From BP-464 sp045805505 (GTDB lineage: Bacteria > Actinomycetota > Thermoleophilia > Solirubrobacterales > Solirubrobacteraceae), in the NCBI GenBank assembly GCA_045805505.1, contig JBJMLA010000032.1, positions 62,001 through 126,000 on the forward strand: 64,000 nucleotides of DNA. The letters run 5' to 3'. The notes below the pieces were generated by a model. It saw only the letters and a program-made list of their open reading frames with translations. It had not been told where the DNA came from and did not search any database. Made by a program: the position numbers and the translations under genes. Position 1 is the first letter of the stretch. The number at the start of each line of letters is the position of its first letter. Positions 22,007-32,947 of this stretch are shown here, in pieces.

Positions 22007-24130
22007 ATGACCGCGCTCACCCGCTGGGTTCTCTCACACACGAAGATCGTCGTCGGTTTCTGGGTGGTCATCACCCTCGTCGGCTTCTCGATGATGGGCA
22101 AGGCCAACGACTCGTTCGACCAGAAGTTCTCGGTCCCCGAGCGCGAGGGCTTCGCGACCTCCGAGGTCATCGCCGACAAGTACGGCGCGGGCGGCGAGAA
22201 CTTGCCGCTGCTGCCCACCGTCCAGCTGCCCGAGGGCAAGACGGTCGACTCGCCGGGCGTCAAGGCGGACCTGGCCAAGATCGACGAGATCGCCGCCAAG
22301 GCCCTGCCGGGATCGCGCCAGGCCTCCTACGCGTCCACCGGCGACAAGGCCCTCGTCTCCGAGGACGGGCGGACGGTCTTCTCGCTCGTCTACCCGAAGG
22401 TCCCCGACACGACGTTCGGCGACGACACCGTCAGCGTCCCGGCGCTGCGGGCGGCGCTCAAGGGCGTCACGGTCGCCGGCGAGCCGGTGCGGGTCACGGG
22501 CTTCGACGCGCTCAACGAGGACGTCGGCGGCGGCGAGGGCCCGGGCATCTTCATCGAGGTGCTCTTCGGCGGCGTCGGCGCGCTCGCGGTGCTGGCCTAC
22601 GTCTTCGCGTCGCTGATGGCCTTCCTGCCGCTGCTGATGGCCATCGTGGCCATCCCGACGACCTTCCTGGCCGCCTACGGGCTGACGGCCTTCACGTCGA
22701 TTTCGCCGATCGTCTCGTTCCTGATCGGCCTCGTCGGGCTGGGCATCGCGATCGACTACGCACTGCTCATCGTGGTGCGCTGGCGCGAGGAGCGCGCGCA
22801 CGGGCTCGATCTCGAGGAAGCCACGATCAAGTCGATGGCGACGGCCGGCCGCGCCGTGCTCTTCAGCGGCACCACGGTGGCCATCGCGCTGTTCGCCCTG
22901 ATCGCCATCCCGCTGCCGTTCATGCGCTCGATGGGCTACGCCGGCCTGCTGATCCCGCTGATCTCCGTCGCGGTCGCCGTCACGCTGCTGCCCGTGCTTC
23001 TGGTCAAGTGGGGCCCGCGGCTGGATTGGCCGCACAAGCGCGACGACGACAAGGCCAGCCGCGCCTGGACCCGCTGGGCGGAGGGCATCGTCCGCCGCCG
23101 CTGGCCCGCCGCCCTGCTGGCGCTGGCGATCCTCGGCGCGCTGACCGTCAGCGCCGCCGGGCTCAACCTCGGCACGTCGAACCCCGACGTGCAGGCCAAG
23201 AACGGCGACGCCAAGGTCGCGCTCGGGCAGATCAAGGACTCGGGCATCGGCTCGGGTGCCCTGGCGCCGTACGAGCTGCTGGCCAGCGAGAGCGAGGCCC
23301 CGGCCGCGCTGGCGGCGACCGAGAAGGTCGACGGGATTCACGGTGGCCTGCTGCCCAAGGATCCCGACTGGGTGCGTGACGGCGTGCAGATCGTCGAGGT
23401 CATCCCGTCACCGAACCCGTCGACCAAGGACGCCCGGGATCTGGTGGCCGAGGTGCGTGACGCCGGCCACAGCGCAGGCCCGTCGGTCAAGGTCGGCGGC
23501 CCGATGCCCGGCAACCAGGACTTCATCGACGCGGTCTACGGCAACTTCCCGCTGCTCATCGCGCTGATCTCGATCGTCACCTACATCCTGCTTGCGCGCG
23601 CGTTCCGCTCGCTGCTGCTGCCGCTCAAGGCCGTGGTGCTCAACATCATCAGCGTCGCAGCCGCCTGGGGCGTGATGACGCTGGTCTGGCAGAACGGGCA
23701 CGGCTCGCAGATCTGGGGGATAGACCCGACGGGGGCGATCGCGTCGTGGATCCCGTTGATGGTCTTCGCGTTCCTCTTCGGCCTGTCGATGGACTACGAG
23801 GTCTTCATCCTCAGCCGCATGCGCGAGGAGTACGACGCGACCGGCGAGACGAACACCTCGGTGGTCGTCGGACTCGGCCGCACCGGTCGCCTGGTCACCA
23901 GTGCCGCCCTGATCCTCTTTCTCGCCTTCGTGGCGATGGCGTCGGGCCCGCAAGTGGACGTCAAGGTGCTCGCCACCGGATTGGCGGCGGGCATCCTGCT
24001 CGACGCGACGGTGGTGCGCGGCCTGCTCGTGCCGGCGGTGGTCTCGCTGATGGGGCGCTGGAACTGGTGGCTGCCGCCGGGCCCCGCGAAGCTCCTGCGG
24101 GTCGAGCCGTCGGAGGCGCGCTCGAACTGA
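22007..24130 (+). CDS. MMPL family RND-type transporter
   Basis: 707 residues with about twelve membrane segments in two halves, each with a large periplasmic loop. An N-terminal TM (TRWVLSHTKIVVGFWVVITL) precedes the loop. The first bundle includes GLVGLGIAIDYALLIVVRWREE and the second FAFLFGLSMDYEVFILSRMREEY. The intramembrane Asp-Tyr pairs (IDY, MDY) correspond to the proton-relay residues of MmpL and SCO-type lipid exporters. It probably exports a lipid or glycolipid by proton motive force. The start ATG 22007 is the first in frame after the divergent gap. It has no adjacent MmpS or regulator gene other than the divergent SRPBCC protein. Confidence 0.9.
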   Translation: MTALTRWVLSHTKIVVGFWVVITLVGFSMMGKANDSFDQKFSVPEREGFATSEVIADKYGAGGENLPLLPTVQLPEGKTVDSPGVKADLAKIDEIAAKALPGSRQASYASTGDKALVSEDGRTVFSLVYPKVPDTTFGDDTVSVPALRAALKGVTVAGEPVRVTGFDALNEDVGGGEGPGIFIEVLFGGVGALAVLAYVFASLMAFLPLLMAIVAIPTTFLAAYGLTAFTSISPIVSFLIGLVGLGIAIDYALLIVVRWREERAHGLDLEEATIKSMATAGRAVLFSGTTVAIALFALIAIPLPFMRSMGYAGLLIPLISVAVAVTLLPVLLVKWGPRLDWPHKRDDDKASRAWTRWAEGIVRRRWPAALLALAILGALTVSAAGLNLGTSNPDVQAKNGDAKVALGQIKDSGIGSGALAPYELLASESEAPAALAATEKVDGIHGGLLPKDPDWVRDGVQIVEVIPSPNPSTKDARDLVAEVRDAGHSAGPSVKVGGPMPGNQDFIDAVYGNFPLLIALISIVTYILLARAFRSLLLPLKAVVLNIISVAAAWGVMTLVWQNGHGSQIWGIDPTGAIASWIPLMVFAFLFGLSMDYEVFILSRMREEYDATGETNTSVVVGLGRTGRLVTSAALILFLAFVAMASGPQVDVKVLATGLAAGILLDATVVRGLLVPAVVSLMGRWNWWLPPGPAKLLRVEPSEARSN

Positions 24131-24192
24131 CCGATCGACACCTGTTTTCCGGTGTTTTGCGGACCCGGCGCAGATCACCTACATTCGCGGGT

Positions 24193-24600
24193 ATGGACCG
24201 TGCACTTGTGATTCTGCACGTCGAGGACAGCCCCGCGGATCGCCGCCTGACGGCTGACACGCTGGGCGAAGCGGCGTTGAGCATCCAGCTGTTTCAGGCC
24301 GAGACCGCCGAGGAAGGCCTGGCCTTCCTGCGCCAGGAAGGCGAGCGGTACGAGAACTGCCCGCGGCCCGATCTGGTGTTGCTCGACCTCGGTCTGCCGG
24401 GGATGAGTGGCCGCGATCTGCTGGCCACGCTGCGCGACGATCCCATGCTCAGCTCGATCCCGGTGGTGGTGCAGACGGGCGACGACGACGACCGCGTGCT
24501 GGTCGAGACGCTGGGCCTCGGGGCACACGAGTTCCTGACCAAGCCGCTGACGGTCGAGCAGCTGATGTCGGTCATCGAGTACGTCACAGAGTTCGCCTGA
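24193..24600 (+). CDS. Single-domain response regulator (Rcp1-like)
   Basis: A 135-residue receiver-only protein. The acidic pair HVEDSP, phospho-acceptor Asp65 in VLLDLGLPG, a Thr in VVQTGDDDD and Lys in FLTKPL are all present. The motif EDSPAD-R-LT is typical of Rcp1-type regulators that partner phytochrome-like kinases. It precedes a sensorless histidine kinase by two bases and is followed by a second receiver, so all three probably form one phosphorelay. It has no DNA-binding or enzymatic output domain. The start at ATG 24193 matches the usual receiver opening. Confidence 0.88.
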   Translation: MDRALVILHVEDSPADRRLTADTLGEAALSIQLFQAETAEEGLAFLRQEGERYENCPRPDLVLLDLGLPGMSGRDLLATLRDDPMLSSIPVVVQTGDDDDRVLVETLGLGAHEFLTKPLTVEQLMSVIEYVTEFA

Positions 24601-24602
24601 CC

Positions 24603-25370
24603 GTGGAGGACGACTCGCTGCGCAAGCTGCAGCGAGACAACGCTCGCCTGACGTCTGACAACGTCGACCTCGAGGAGCTGACGGTCGAGCTCGCTCGGTC
24701 AAACAAGGACCTCGAGCGGTTCGCATACGTGGCGTCCCACGACCTGTCCGAGCCCCTGCGGGCCGTGTCGGCGTTCAGCCAGCGGCTCGCCGACCGCTAC
24801 CGCGGAAAGCTCGACGCCGACGCCGACGAGTACATCGACTTCATCCTCGACGGCACCGAGCGCATGCGTTCGCTCATCGAGGCGCTGCTGGCCTACTCGC
24901 GGCTGGGCCGCGCGGAGCTGCGGCTGGCGGTCGTCGACACCGGCGCCCTGGTCGCCGACGTCCTCACCTCGCTGGGCTCGGAGCGGATCGCCTTCGTCGA
25001 CGTCGGTGAGCTGCCGGCGGTCACGGCCGATCCCACCCAGCTGGCCCAGGTCTTTCAGAACCTGATCGGCAACGCGCTGAAGTTCGTCGACGACGAGGCG
25101 CCCGCGGTCCGGGTGACGGCCGAGCGCGAAGGCGACGGCTGGCGCTTTGACATCGCCGACAACGGCATCGGGATCGACCCGCGCTACGCCGAGCGGATCT
25201 TTGACGTCTTCGAGCGCCTGCACACGCGGGAGAGCTACCCCGGCGCGGGGATCGGGCTGTCGATCTGCCAGCGTGTGATCGAGCGTCACGGCGGCCGGAT
25301 CTCCGTGATGCCGGGCGAGGACGGGGGGACCGTCTTCTCCTTCACCCTTCCCGACCGAGAGGCGCCATGA
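24603..25370 (+). CDS. Sensorless histidine kinase
   Basis: 255 residues. A short N-terminal coiled coil (about 1-38, RKLQRDNARLTSDNVDLEEL) leads straight into HisKA (His46 in VASHDLSEP) and an HATPase domain (ADNGIGID, GAGIGLSICQRVIERHGG). It has no PAS, GAF or transmembrane sensor, so its input probably comes through the coiled coil or the flanking receivers. The start is GTG 24603, two bases after the upstream stop; its stop overlaps the next gene by four bases (ATGA). Its core resembles the kinase at 5153, which suggests duplication. Confidence 0.88.
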   Translation: MEDDSLRKLQRDNARLTSDNVDLEELTVELARSNKDLERFAYVASHDLSEPLRAVSAFSQRLADRYRGKLDADADEYIDFILDGTERMRSLIEALLAYSRLGRAELRLAVVDTGALVADVLTSLGSERIAFVDVGELPAVTADPTQLAQVFQNLIGNALKFVDDEAPAVRVTAEREGDGWRFDIADNGIGIDPRYAERIFDVFERLHTRESYPGAGIGLSICQRVIERHGGRISVMPGEDGGTVFSFTLPDREAP

Positions 25371-25813
25371 GCCCCGCAGGCCGCATCCTTCCCGCCCAGA
25401 TCCTGCTCGTCGAGGATTCGCCCAGCGACATCCGGCTGACCCGCGACGCACTGGCCGACGCGAAGGTCATCAACGATCTGCACGTGGTCACCGACGGCGA
25501 GCAGGCGCTGATGTTCCTGCGCCGCCAGGGCGAGTTCGCCGACGCCCCGCGGCCCGACCTGCTGCTGCTCGACCTCAACCTCCCGCGGGTCAGCGGCCTC
25601 GAGGTGCTCGAGGAGATCAAGGCCGACCCGGAGCTGCGGCGCATCCCGGTCGCCGTGCTGACGACCTCGGCCGAGGACCGCGACGTGCTCGCCGCCTACG
25701 ACCGGCACGTCAACTGCTACCTGACCAAGCCGGTCAAGTTCGACGAGTTCGCCCAGGTCGTGCAGTCGATCGAGGACTTCTTCCTCACGATCGTCCGCCT
25801 GTCGCCGGAATAG
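25367..25813 (+). CDS. Single-domain response regulator (Rcp1-like)
   Basis: A 148-residue receiver with the acidic pair LVEDSPSD, Asp69 in LLLLDLNLP, TTSAED and LTKPVKF. It is of the same Rcp1 type as the regulator at 24193 but not closely similar, so the kinase between them may receive phosphate signals from one and pass them to the other. It has no output domain. Translationally coupled to the kinase by ATGA. The operon ends here; the ABC-F gene begins 21 bases later and may or may not be included. Confidence 0.88.
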   Translation: MSPAGRILPAQILLVEDSPSDIRLTRDALADAKVINDLHVVTDGEQALMFLRRQGEFADAPRPDLLLLDLNLPRVSGLEVLEEIKADPELRRIPVAVLTTSAEDRDVLAAYDRHVNCYLTKPVKFDEFAQVVQSIEDFFLTIVRLSPE

Positions 25814-25834
25814 GGCTCATATCGTCAACGGGCG

Positions 25835-27760
<1,926 letters not shown>

Positions 27761-27767
27761 ACAGCGC

Positions 27768-27789
27768 GTTCACATCGTTTTCACATCGT
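27768..27789 (+). promoter_or_regulatory. PHO box upstream of the DUF47-pit operon
   Basis: Two tandem 11-bp units begin with GTTCAC at 27768 and TTTCAC at 27779 and share ATCGT endings. This matches the actinobacterial PhoP operator (11-bp direct repeats, GTTCACC consensus). A CATGAT hexamer (27807-27812) seven bases before ATG 27820 is a possible -10, which would make the transcript leaderless. Confidence 0.75.
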
Positions 27790-27819
27790 CGGACCGTGCA
27801 GATGGGCATGATGCGGCCC

Positions 27820-28446
27820 ATGTCCCGTCTCTCCCAGGTGTTCATGCCGAAGGATCGCGAGTTCTTCGACCTCTTCGAGGAGGCCGCCACCAACGTTGTG
27901 CGCGGCGCCGATCTGCTCGACCAGATGCTGCGCAGCTACCCCGAGAAGAAGGACCTCGCGCGCGACATCCTGATCTGCGAGCAGGACGGCGATCGGATCA
28001 CGCACGACATCATCAACCGGCTCAACAACACGTTCGTCACGCCCATCGATCGTGAGGACATCATCTTCCTCTCGGGCGCGCTCGACGACATCGTCGACCT
28101 CACCGAGGAGGTCGCCGACTACCTCGGTCTCTACAAGATCGAGGCGCCGATGGAGCAGGCCCAGCGCCTCGCCCACATCCTCCTGCAGGCCAGCCGCCAG
28201 ATCGCCGAGGCCATGCCCCGGCTGCGCGACTTCAAGGACATGGATCACTACACGATCGAGATCCATCGCCTCGAGAACGACGGCGACCGGATCGTCCGCG
28301 AGGCGGTCGCGTCGCTGTTCGAGGGCGGGATCGACCCGATGGTGGTCATTCGCTGGAAGGACCTCTTCGAGCGCCTCGAGGAGGCCATCGACGCCTGCGA
28401 GACGGTCGCCAACGTGCTGCAGAACATCGTGATCAAGAACGCCTAG
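27820..28446 (+). CDS. DUF47/PhoU-related protein paired with Pit
   Basis: 208 residues, all-helical, of the DUF47 (YkaA/PhoU-like) family. It opens MSRLSQVFMPKDREFFDLFE and contains ICEQDGDRITHDIINRLN and the ending IRWKDLFERLEEAIDACE. DUF47 proteins lie next to Pit phosphate carriers and are thought to gate or regulate them, as PhoU does for Pst. The start at 27820 is preferred over ATGs at 27802-27811 because the PHO box upstream leaves room for a -10 only before 27812. It ends three bases before pit. A paralogue lies at 42132. Confidence 0.88.
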   Translation: MSRLSQVFMPKDREFFDLFEEAATNVVRGADLLDQMLRSYPEKKDLARDILICEQDGDRITHDIINRLNNTFVTPIDREDIIFLSGALDDIVDLTEEVADYLGLYKIEAPMEQAQRLAHILLQASRQIAEAMPRLRDFKDMDHYTIEIHRLENDGDRIVREAVASLFEGGIDPMVVIRWKDLFERLEEAIDACETVANVLQNIVIKNA

Positions 28447-28449
28447 CCG

Positions 28450-29559
28450 ATGTCCGCCGACATCATCCTCTACATCGTCATCGCGGCGGCGTTGCTGTTC
28501 GACTTCACCAACGGCTTTCACGACACCGCGAACGTCGTCGCGACGTCGATCTCCACGCGTGCCCTTCCGCCGCGGGCCGCCGTCGGCTTCGCGGCGATCC
28601 TGAACTTCGTCGGGGCGTTCATCTCGCTGGAGGTCGCGGCAACCGTTGCCAAGGGGATCGTCGATCCCGAGCAGATCGTCGGCCAGCAGGGGATGACGAT
28701 CGTCTTCGCCGGTCTGATCGGCGCGATCGCCTGGAACCTCGCGACGTGGTGGTTCGGCCTGCCGTCGAGCTCGTCGCACGCGCTCATCGGCGGCGTGGTG
28801 GGCGCGACCTTCGCCGCGGTAGGGACCAAGGCCATCGACGGCAACGGGATCCTGGCCAAGGTGGCGATCCCCGCGCTGATCGCGCCGGTGCTCGCGTTCT
28901 CGGTCGCCGGCCTGGCGATCCTGGTGATCTACCGCGTTGTCGGACGCGTGCGACCTGGGCCCGTGACGCGCGGCTTCAAGCTCGGCCAGCTGGCCTCCGG
29001 CGGCCTGCTCGCGCTGGCCCACGGCACCAACGACGCGCAGAAGACGATGGGCATCATCACGCTCGCGCTGGTCGCCCACGGCAACCTCCCCGCCGAAGGC
29101 TTCGAGGTCCCCACGTGGGTGGTCATCTGCTCGGCCACGGCGATCGCGCTCGGGACCTACACCGGCGGCTGGCGGATCATCAAGACGATGGGCTCGAAGA
29201 TCATCAAGATGGATGCGGCGCAGGGCTTCTCCGCCCAGAGCGCCGGCGCCGTGGTGATCATGGCCGCGTCGCACTTCGGCTACCCGCTGTCGACGACCCA
29301 CGTCATCAACGGCGGCATCATGGGTGCGGGCGCGGCCAAGCGGCTGTCCGCCGTGCGCTGGGGCGTTGCGGGCAACATCATCATCGCCTGGGTGCTCACC
29401 CTCCCCGCCGCAGCGGCCGGCGGCGCGCTGGCCTACGGGGTCGTGCGCATCTTCGGCAAGGGGGCGACCGGTCCGGTCGTTGTCTCGGCGGCGATCGCGC
29501 TGGGCCTGATCATGCTGTTCACCAAGCGCGCCCGGACGACCGCCGCGGTGCCCGCATGA
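28450..29559 (+). CDS. pit: PiT family inorganic phosphate transporter
   Basis: 369 residues with about ten membrane helices. Both inverted PiT signatures are present: FTNGFHDTANVVATSIST near the N-terminus and HGTNDAQKTMGIITLAL in the second half. PiT proteins import phosphate (as metal-phosphate complexes in bacteria) with protons or sodium, at lower affinity than Pst. Its position behind a PHO box and a DUF47 gene suggests it is phosphate-regulated here, whereas in many bacteria Pit is constitutive or repressed in starvation. It overlaps the next small membrane gene by four bases. Confidence 0.92.
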   Translation: MSADIILYIVIAAALLFDFTNGFHDTANVVATSISTRALPPRAAVGFAAILNFVGAFISLEVAATVAKGIVDPEQIVGQQGMTIVFAGLIGAIAWNLATWWFGLPSSSSHALIGGVVGATFAAVGTKAIDGNGILAKVAIPALIAPVLAFSVAGLAILVIYRVVGRVRPGPVTRGFKLGQLASGGLLALAHGTNDAQKTMGIITLALVAHGNLPAEGFEVPTWVVICSATAIALGTYTGGWRIIKTMGSKIIKMDAAQGFSAQSAGAVVIMAASHFGYPLSTTHVINGGIMGAGAAKRLSAVRWGVAGNIIIAWVLTLPAAAAGGALAYGVVRIFGKGATGPVVVSAAIALGLIMLFTKRARTTAAVPA

Positions 29560-29798
29560 GCGCCGCAACCGTCATCGACTGGGGCGCCCTGGGCAAGGTC
29601 ATCCTGTACTCGGTGGTCGCCGGCATCGGCGTTCCGCTGATCTACTCGCTGGCCGTCCTCGGCGCCGCGCGCTCGACCGAGGCGCAGCGAGACCGGCGCA
29701 GCGGCACCGCCACGGCGTACGCCCTCCTCGCGCTGCTGGGCGGCGCGGCCTGCCTGTTCGCCATCGGGTACGGCATCTACCTGATGACGCAGAAGTAG
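29556..29798 (+). CDS. Small membrane protein downstream of pit, 80 aa
   Basis: Two hydrophobic helices (about 14-38 and 53-76) are joined by a polar loop (RSTEAQRDRRSG), ending LMTQK. It starts at ATG 29556, overlapping the pit stop (ATGA), which indicates co-translation. No family is recognised, but its position as last gene of the DUF47-pit operon suggests an accessory role in phosphate uptake or assembly of the carrier. That is inference from context only. Confidence 0.7.
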   Translation: MSAATVIDWGALGKVILYSVVAGIGVPLIYSLAVLGAARSTEAQRDRRSGTATAYALLALLGGAACLFAIGYGIYLMTQK

Positions 29799-29824
29799 AA
29801 AGCCCGGACCGGGCACCCGTAGAC

Positions 29825-29846
29825 GCCCTGTGAACACGGTGTGAAA
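29825..29846 (-). promoter_or_regulatory. PHO box in reverse orientation upstream of the CHAD-ppk-ppx operon
   Basis: On the minus strand TTTCAC (29846-29841) and GTTCAC (29835-29830) are spaced exactly 11 bp, with ACCGT and AGGGC completing the units. It lies about 42 bases before the GTG of the CHAD gene but points away from it. The neighbouring gene on the other side runs toward the box, so the box serves the polyphosphate operon, perhaps as a repressor site, or an antisense transcript. Confidence 0.6.
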
Positions 29847-29887
29847 CCCGTTCGGCACGGCGGCCCTGCGGCGATATCGTCGCGACT

Positions 29888-30817
29888 GTGGCCAAGGCCC
29901 TGCCGATCGACGACGTGGCCCCCGAAACGCCCTTCGGCGCCTTCGCGGCGCGCGTCATCGAGATCCGCGCCGGTGAGGTCGACTCCGTGCTCGCCGCCGG
30001 CAACGCCGACGCCGCCGGGACGCACGATCGCCGCGTGGCCATCCGCCGCCTGCGCACGGCGCTCGAGGTGTTCGAGCCCGCCTTGCCCAAGCGCGGCAAG
30101 AGCGTTCGCCGTGAGCTCAAGGGCGCCTTCTCCGCGCTCGGCCCGCGCCGCGACGCCGACGTGGCCGTCGAGTTGCTGCGGGCGCTGGAGCCGCATCTTG
30201 CCGTCGACGATCGTCCGGGGCTCGAAAGCCTGCTGGCGGCCTTCGCCGCGGACGGCGCGGCGGGCGGCGATCTCGACCTCGACGCGGCCCAGCGGGCCCG
30301 GGAGGGCGCGGCGCTGCTGGCCGAACGCGCTCGCGCTCGCGGTGGACCGCCCGCGGTGCAGGCGCTGCGCGCGTCGGCAGCGCGCCGCATGACCGCCGTG
30401 ACCGGCGGCCTCGACGCACTCGAGGATCCTCGCGACGTGGAGGCGCTGCACGACCTGCGGCTCGCCGCCAAGCGCCTGCGCTACGTCCTGCAGGCCGCGG
30501 CGCCCGCCCTCGGGCCGGCCGCCCGCGCCGGCGCCAAGGCCGCCAAGGAGCTGCAGACCCTGCTCGGTGATCTTCACGACTGCGACGTCCTGGTGCCCAG
30601 GGTCGCCGAGCACCGGCGCGCCCTCCGGGCGGCTGACGTGACGGCGCTCGAGGCGGGGAACGACGCGGCGAACGCCGGCCTCTATCGCGGCGTGCAGGCC
30701 GTCGACACCCACCTCCGCGTGCGGCGCACACGTCTGCGCGAGCAGGCGAAGGCGCGGCATCAGCCGATCGCCGACGCGCTGCAGCAGGCTGCGATCGATC
30801 TGGAGCTGCCCGCATGA
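29888..30817 (+). CDS. CHAD domain protein
   Basis: 309 residues, all-helical, with two repeats of the conserved-histidine alpha-helical domain: HDRRVAIRRLRTALEVFEP in the first half and LHDLRLAAKRLRYVLQ in the second, plus GDLHDCDVL. The conserved His/Arg/Lys line a basic groove that binds inorganic polyphosphate; CHAD proteins are targeted to polyphosphate granules. Its stop overlaps the start of ppk1 by four bases, in line with this role. The start is GTG 29888. No CYTH triphosphatase domain is fused or adjacent. Confidence 0.88.
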   Translation: MAKALPIDDVAPETPFGAFAARVIEIRAGEVDSVLAAGNADAAGTHDRRVAIRRLRTALEVFEPALPKRGKSVRRELKGAFSALGPRRDADVAVELLRALEPHLAVDDRPGLESLLAAFAADGAAGGDLDLDAAQRAREGAALLAERARARGGPPAVQALRASAARRMTAVTGGLDALEDPRDVEALHDLRLAAKRLRYVLQAAAPALGPAARAGAKAAKELQTLLGDLHDCDVLVPRVAEHRRALRAADVTALEAGNDAANAGLYRGVQAVDTHLRVRRTRLREQAKARHQPIADALQQAAIDLELPA

Positions 30818-32913
30818 GCGCCAACGCGCTGCCGCGGGACGCGCCCGTCCCGGTCCGCCAGGAGCTCGCCGACCCGGGGCTCTACATCAACCGGGAGGTC
30901 TCTTGGCTCGCGTTCAACGAGCGCGTCCTCGAGCTCGCCGAGGACGCATCGCTGCCGCTGCTCGAGCGCGTCAAGTTCGCCGCGATCTACACGTCGAATC
31001 TCGACGAGTTCTTCATGGTGCGCGTCGCCGGCGTCCACGATCAGCTCGACGCCGGCGTCTCGGGCCGGCAGGCCGACGGCATGACGGCCAGCGAGACGAT
31101 GGAGGCGATCACCAAGCGGGTGCGCGAGCTGGGCGCGCGGCTCGACCGCTGCTGGGGCGAGCAGCTGCGGCCGGCGCTGGCCGAGGAGGGCATCCGCGTC
31201 GTCTCCTGCGCCCAGTGCAGCGCGGCCGAGCTCGAAGCCGTCGACCAGCGCTTCGACGACGAGATCTTCCCCGTGCTCACGCCGCTGGGCGTGGGGCCTG
31301 GCCGGCCGTTTCCCTACATCTCGAACCTCTCGCTGTCGCTGGCCGTGCGGGTCCGCGACCCCGAGACGGGGCACGAGACCTTCGCCCGGGTCAAGGTCCC
31401 GCGCGAGGTGCTGCCGCGCTTCATCGCGCTCGAGCCGGGTCTGCTCGTGCCGCTCGAAGACGTCATCGCCCGCAACCTCCACCGGCTGTTTCCGGGCATG
31501 GAGATCCTCGGGCACGACGTCTTCCGCGTCACGCGTGACGCCGACCTCGAGGTCTCAGACGAGGCCGACGACCTGCTCGAGGCCGTCGAGGCCGAGTTGC
31601 GCCAGCGGCGTTTCGGCGAGGTCGTCCGGCTCGAGGTGGGCGCCTCGATGGAACAGGACCTGCGCCGCCAGCTCATCGAGTCGTTGCGGGTCGAGGCCCG
31701 CGACGTCCATGAGGTCACGGAGCTGTGTGCCCTCGACGACCTGTGGCAGATCCACGGCCTCGAAGGTCGCGACGAGCTGCGCGACAAGGCCTACGCGCGG
31801 CGCATCCCGCCCGCGTTCGCCGACGACGAGACCGACATCTTCGCCGCGCTGCGCGAGGGCGACATCCTCGTGCACCACCCCTACGACTCGTTCGGCCGCA
31901 GCGTCGAACGCTTCGTCAAGGCCGCGGTCGAGGACCCAAACGTCCTCGCCATCAAGACGACCGTGTACCGGACCTCCGACGACTCGGTGCTCGTGCCGGC
32001 GCTCATCAAGGCAGCGGAGGCGGGCAAGCAGGCGGTGTGCATCGTCGAGCTGACGGCCCGCTTCGACGAGCGCCGCAACATCGAGTGGGCCCGCGCGCTC
32101 GAGCGCTCGGGCGCGCACGTCGTCCACGGCCTGCCGGGCATGAAGACCCACGCGAAGATGTTGCTCGTCGTGCGCCGCGAGGGCAGCCGGGCGGTCCACT
32201 ACGTGCACCTCGGCACCGGCAACTACCACGCCAAGACGGCGCGGATCTACGAGGACTACGGCCTGTTCACCGCCGACCCCGTGATCGGCGACGACGTCGC
32301 CGACCTGTTCAACCTGCTGACGGGTTACGGCAACCCGACCGGCTTCCACGACGTGCTGGTGGCGCCGACGCATCTGCGCCGCGGGCTGATCGACGAGATC
32401 GAGGCCACCGCCGCGGCGGCGCAGCGCGGCGAGCACGCGCGGATCCTGCTGAAGTGCAACCAGCTCGTCGACCCTGCCTGCATCCGGGCGCTGTACGCGG
32501 CGTCGCAGGCCGGTGTCGAGGTCGGCCTCAACGTGCGGGGCATCTGCGCGCTGCGTCCGGGCATCGAGGGCGTCAGCGACAACGTCCGCGTCGTCTCGGT
32601 GGTCGGCCGGTTCCTGGAGCATTCGCGCATCTACGCCTTCGAGCGCGGTGAGAAGCGCGTCGTGCTGACCGGCTCGGCCGACCTGATGCAGCGCAACCTC
32701 GACAACCGGGTCGAGGTCCTCGTGCCGGTCAAGGACGAGGCCCTCGCAGGGCAGATGATCGACGTGATCGAGCGCTGCATGGCCGATGACACCTTCGCCT
32801 GGGATCTGCGGTCGGACGGGAGCTACGAGCGCCGCCGCGGGGGTACCCGCAGCGTGCACGCCGAGCTCATGGAGCTGGCCCGCGCTCGCGACGCACCGGC
32901 CGAAGACGCCTGA
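30814..32913 (+). CDS. ppk1: Polyphosphate kinase 1
   Basis: 699 residues, normal for PPK1. The N-terminal domain opens LYINREVSWLAFNERVLELA. The catalytic domains contain YDSFGRSVERFVKAAVEDP, RFDERRNIEWARALE, and the autophosphorylated His446 in GMKTHAKMLLVVRRE, followed by HLGTGNYHAKTARIYEDYG. The enzyme reversibly polymerises the gamma-phosphate of ATP into polyphosphate. It is embedded between a CHAD protein and an exopolyphosphatase, so synthesis, granule binding and breakdown are encoded in one transcription unit next to the phosphate transporters. Confidence 0.95.
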   Translation: MSANALPRDAPVPVRQELADPGLYINREVSWLAFNERVLELAEDASLPLLERVKFAAIYTSNLDEFFMVRVAGVHDQLDAGVSGRQADGMTASETMEAITKRVRELGARLDRCWGEQLRPALAEEGIRVVSCAQCSAAELEAVDQRFDDEIFPVLTPLGVGPGRPFPYISNLSLSLAVRVRDPETGHETFARVKVPREVLPRFIALEPGLLVPLEDVIARNLHRLFPGMEILGHDVFRVTRDADLEVSDEADDLLEAVEAELRQRRFGEVVRLEVGASMEQDLRRQLIESLRVEARDVHEVTELCALDDLWQIHGLEGRDELRDKAYARRIPPAFADDETDIFAALREGDILVHHPYDSFGRSVERFVKAAVEDPNVLAIKTTVYRTSDDSVLVPALIKAAEAGKQAVCIVELTARFDERRNIEWARALERSGAHVVHGLPGMKTHAKMLLVVRREGSRAVHYVHLGTGNYHAKTARIYEDYGLFTADPVIGDDVADLFNLLTGYGNPTGFHDVLVAPTHLRRGLIDEIEATAAAAQRGEHARILLKCNQLVDPACIRALYAASQAGVEVGLNVRGICALRPGIEGVSDNVRVVSVVGRFLEHSRIYAFERGEKRVVLTGSADLMQRNLDNRVEVLVPVKDEALAGQMIDVIERCMADDTFAWDLRSDGSYERRRGGTRSVHAELMELARARDAPAEDA

Positions 32914-32947
32914 GCGGTCCGTCCTGACCGCCCAGCACGATGGGGGC

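Noticed and set aside
29803..29815. GCCCG/CGGGC hairpin after the pit operon as a terminator
   Set aside because: The stem is only five pairs with a three-base loop and no T-run. It is common by chance at this GC content.
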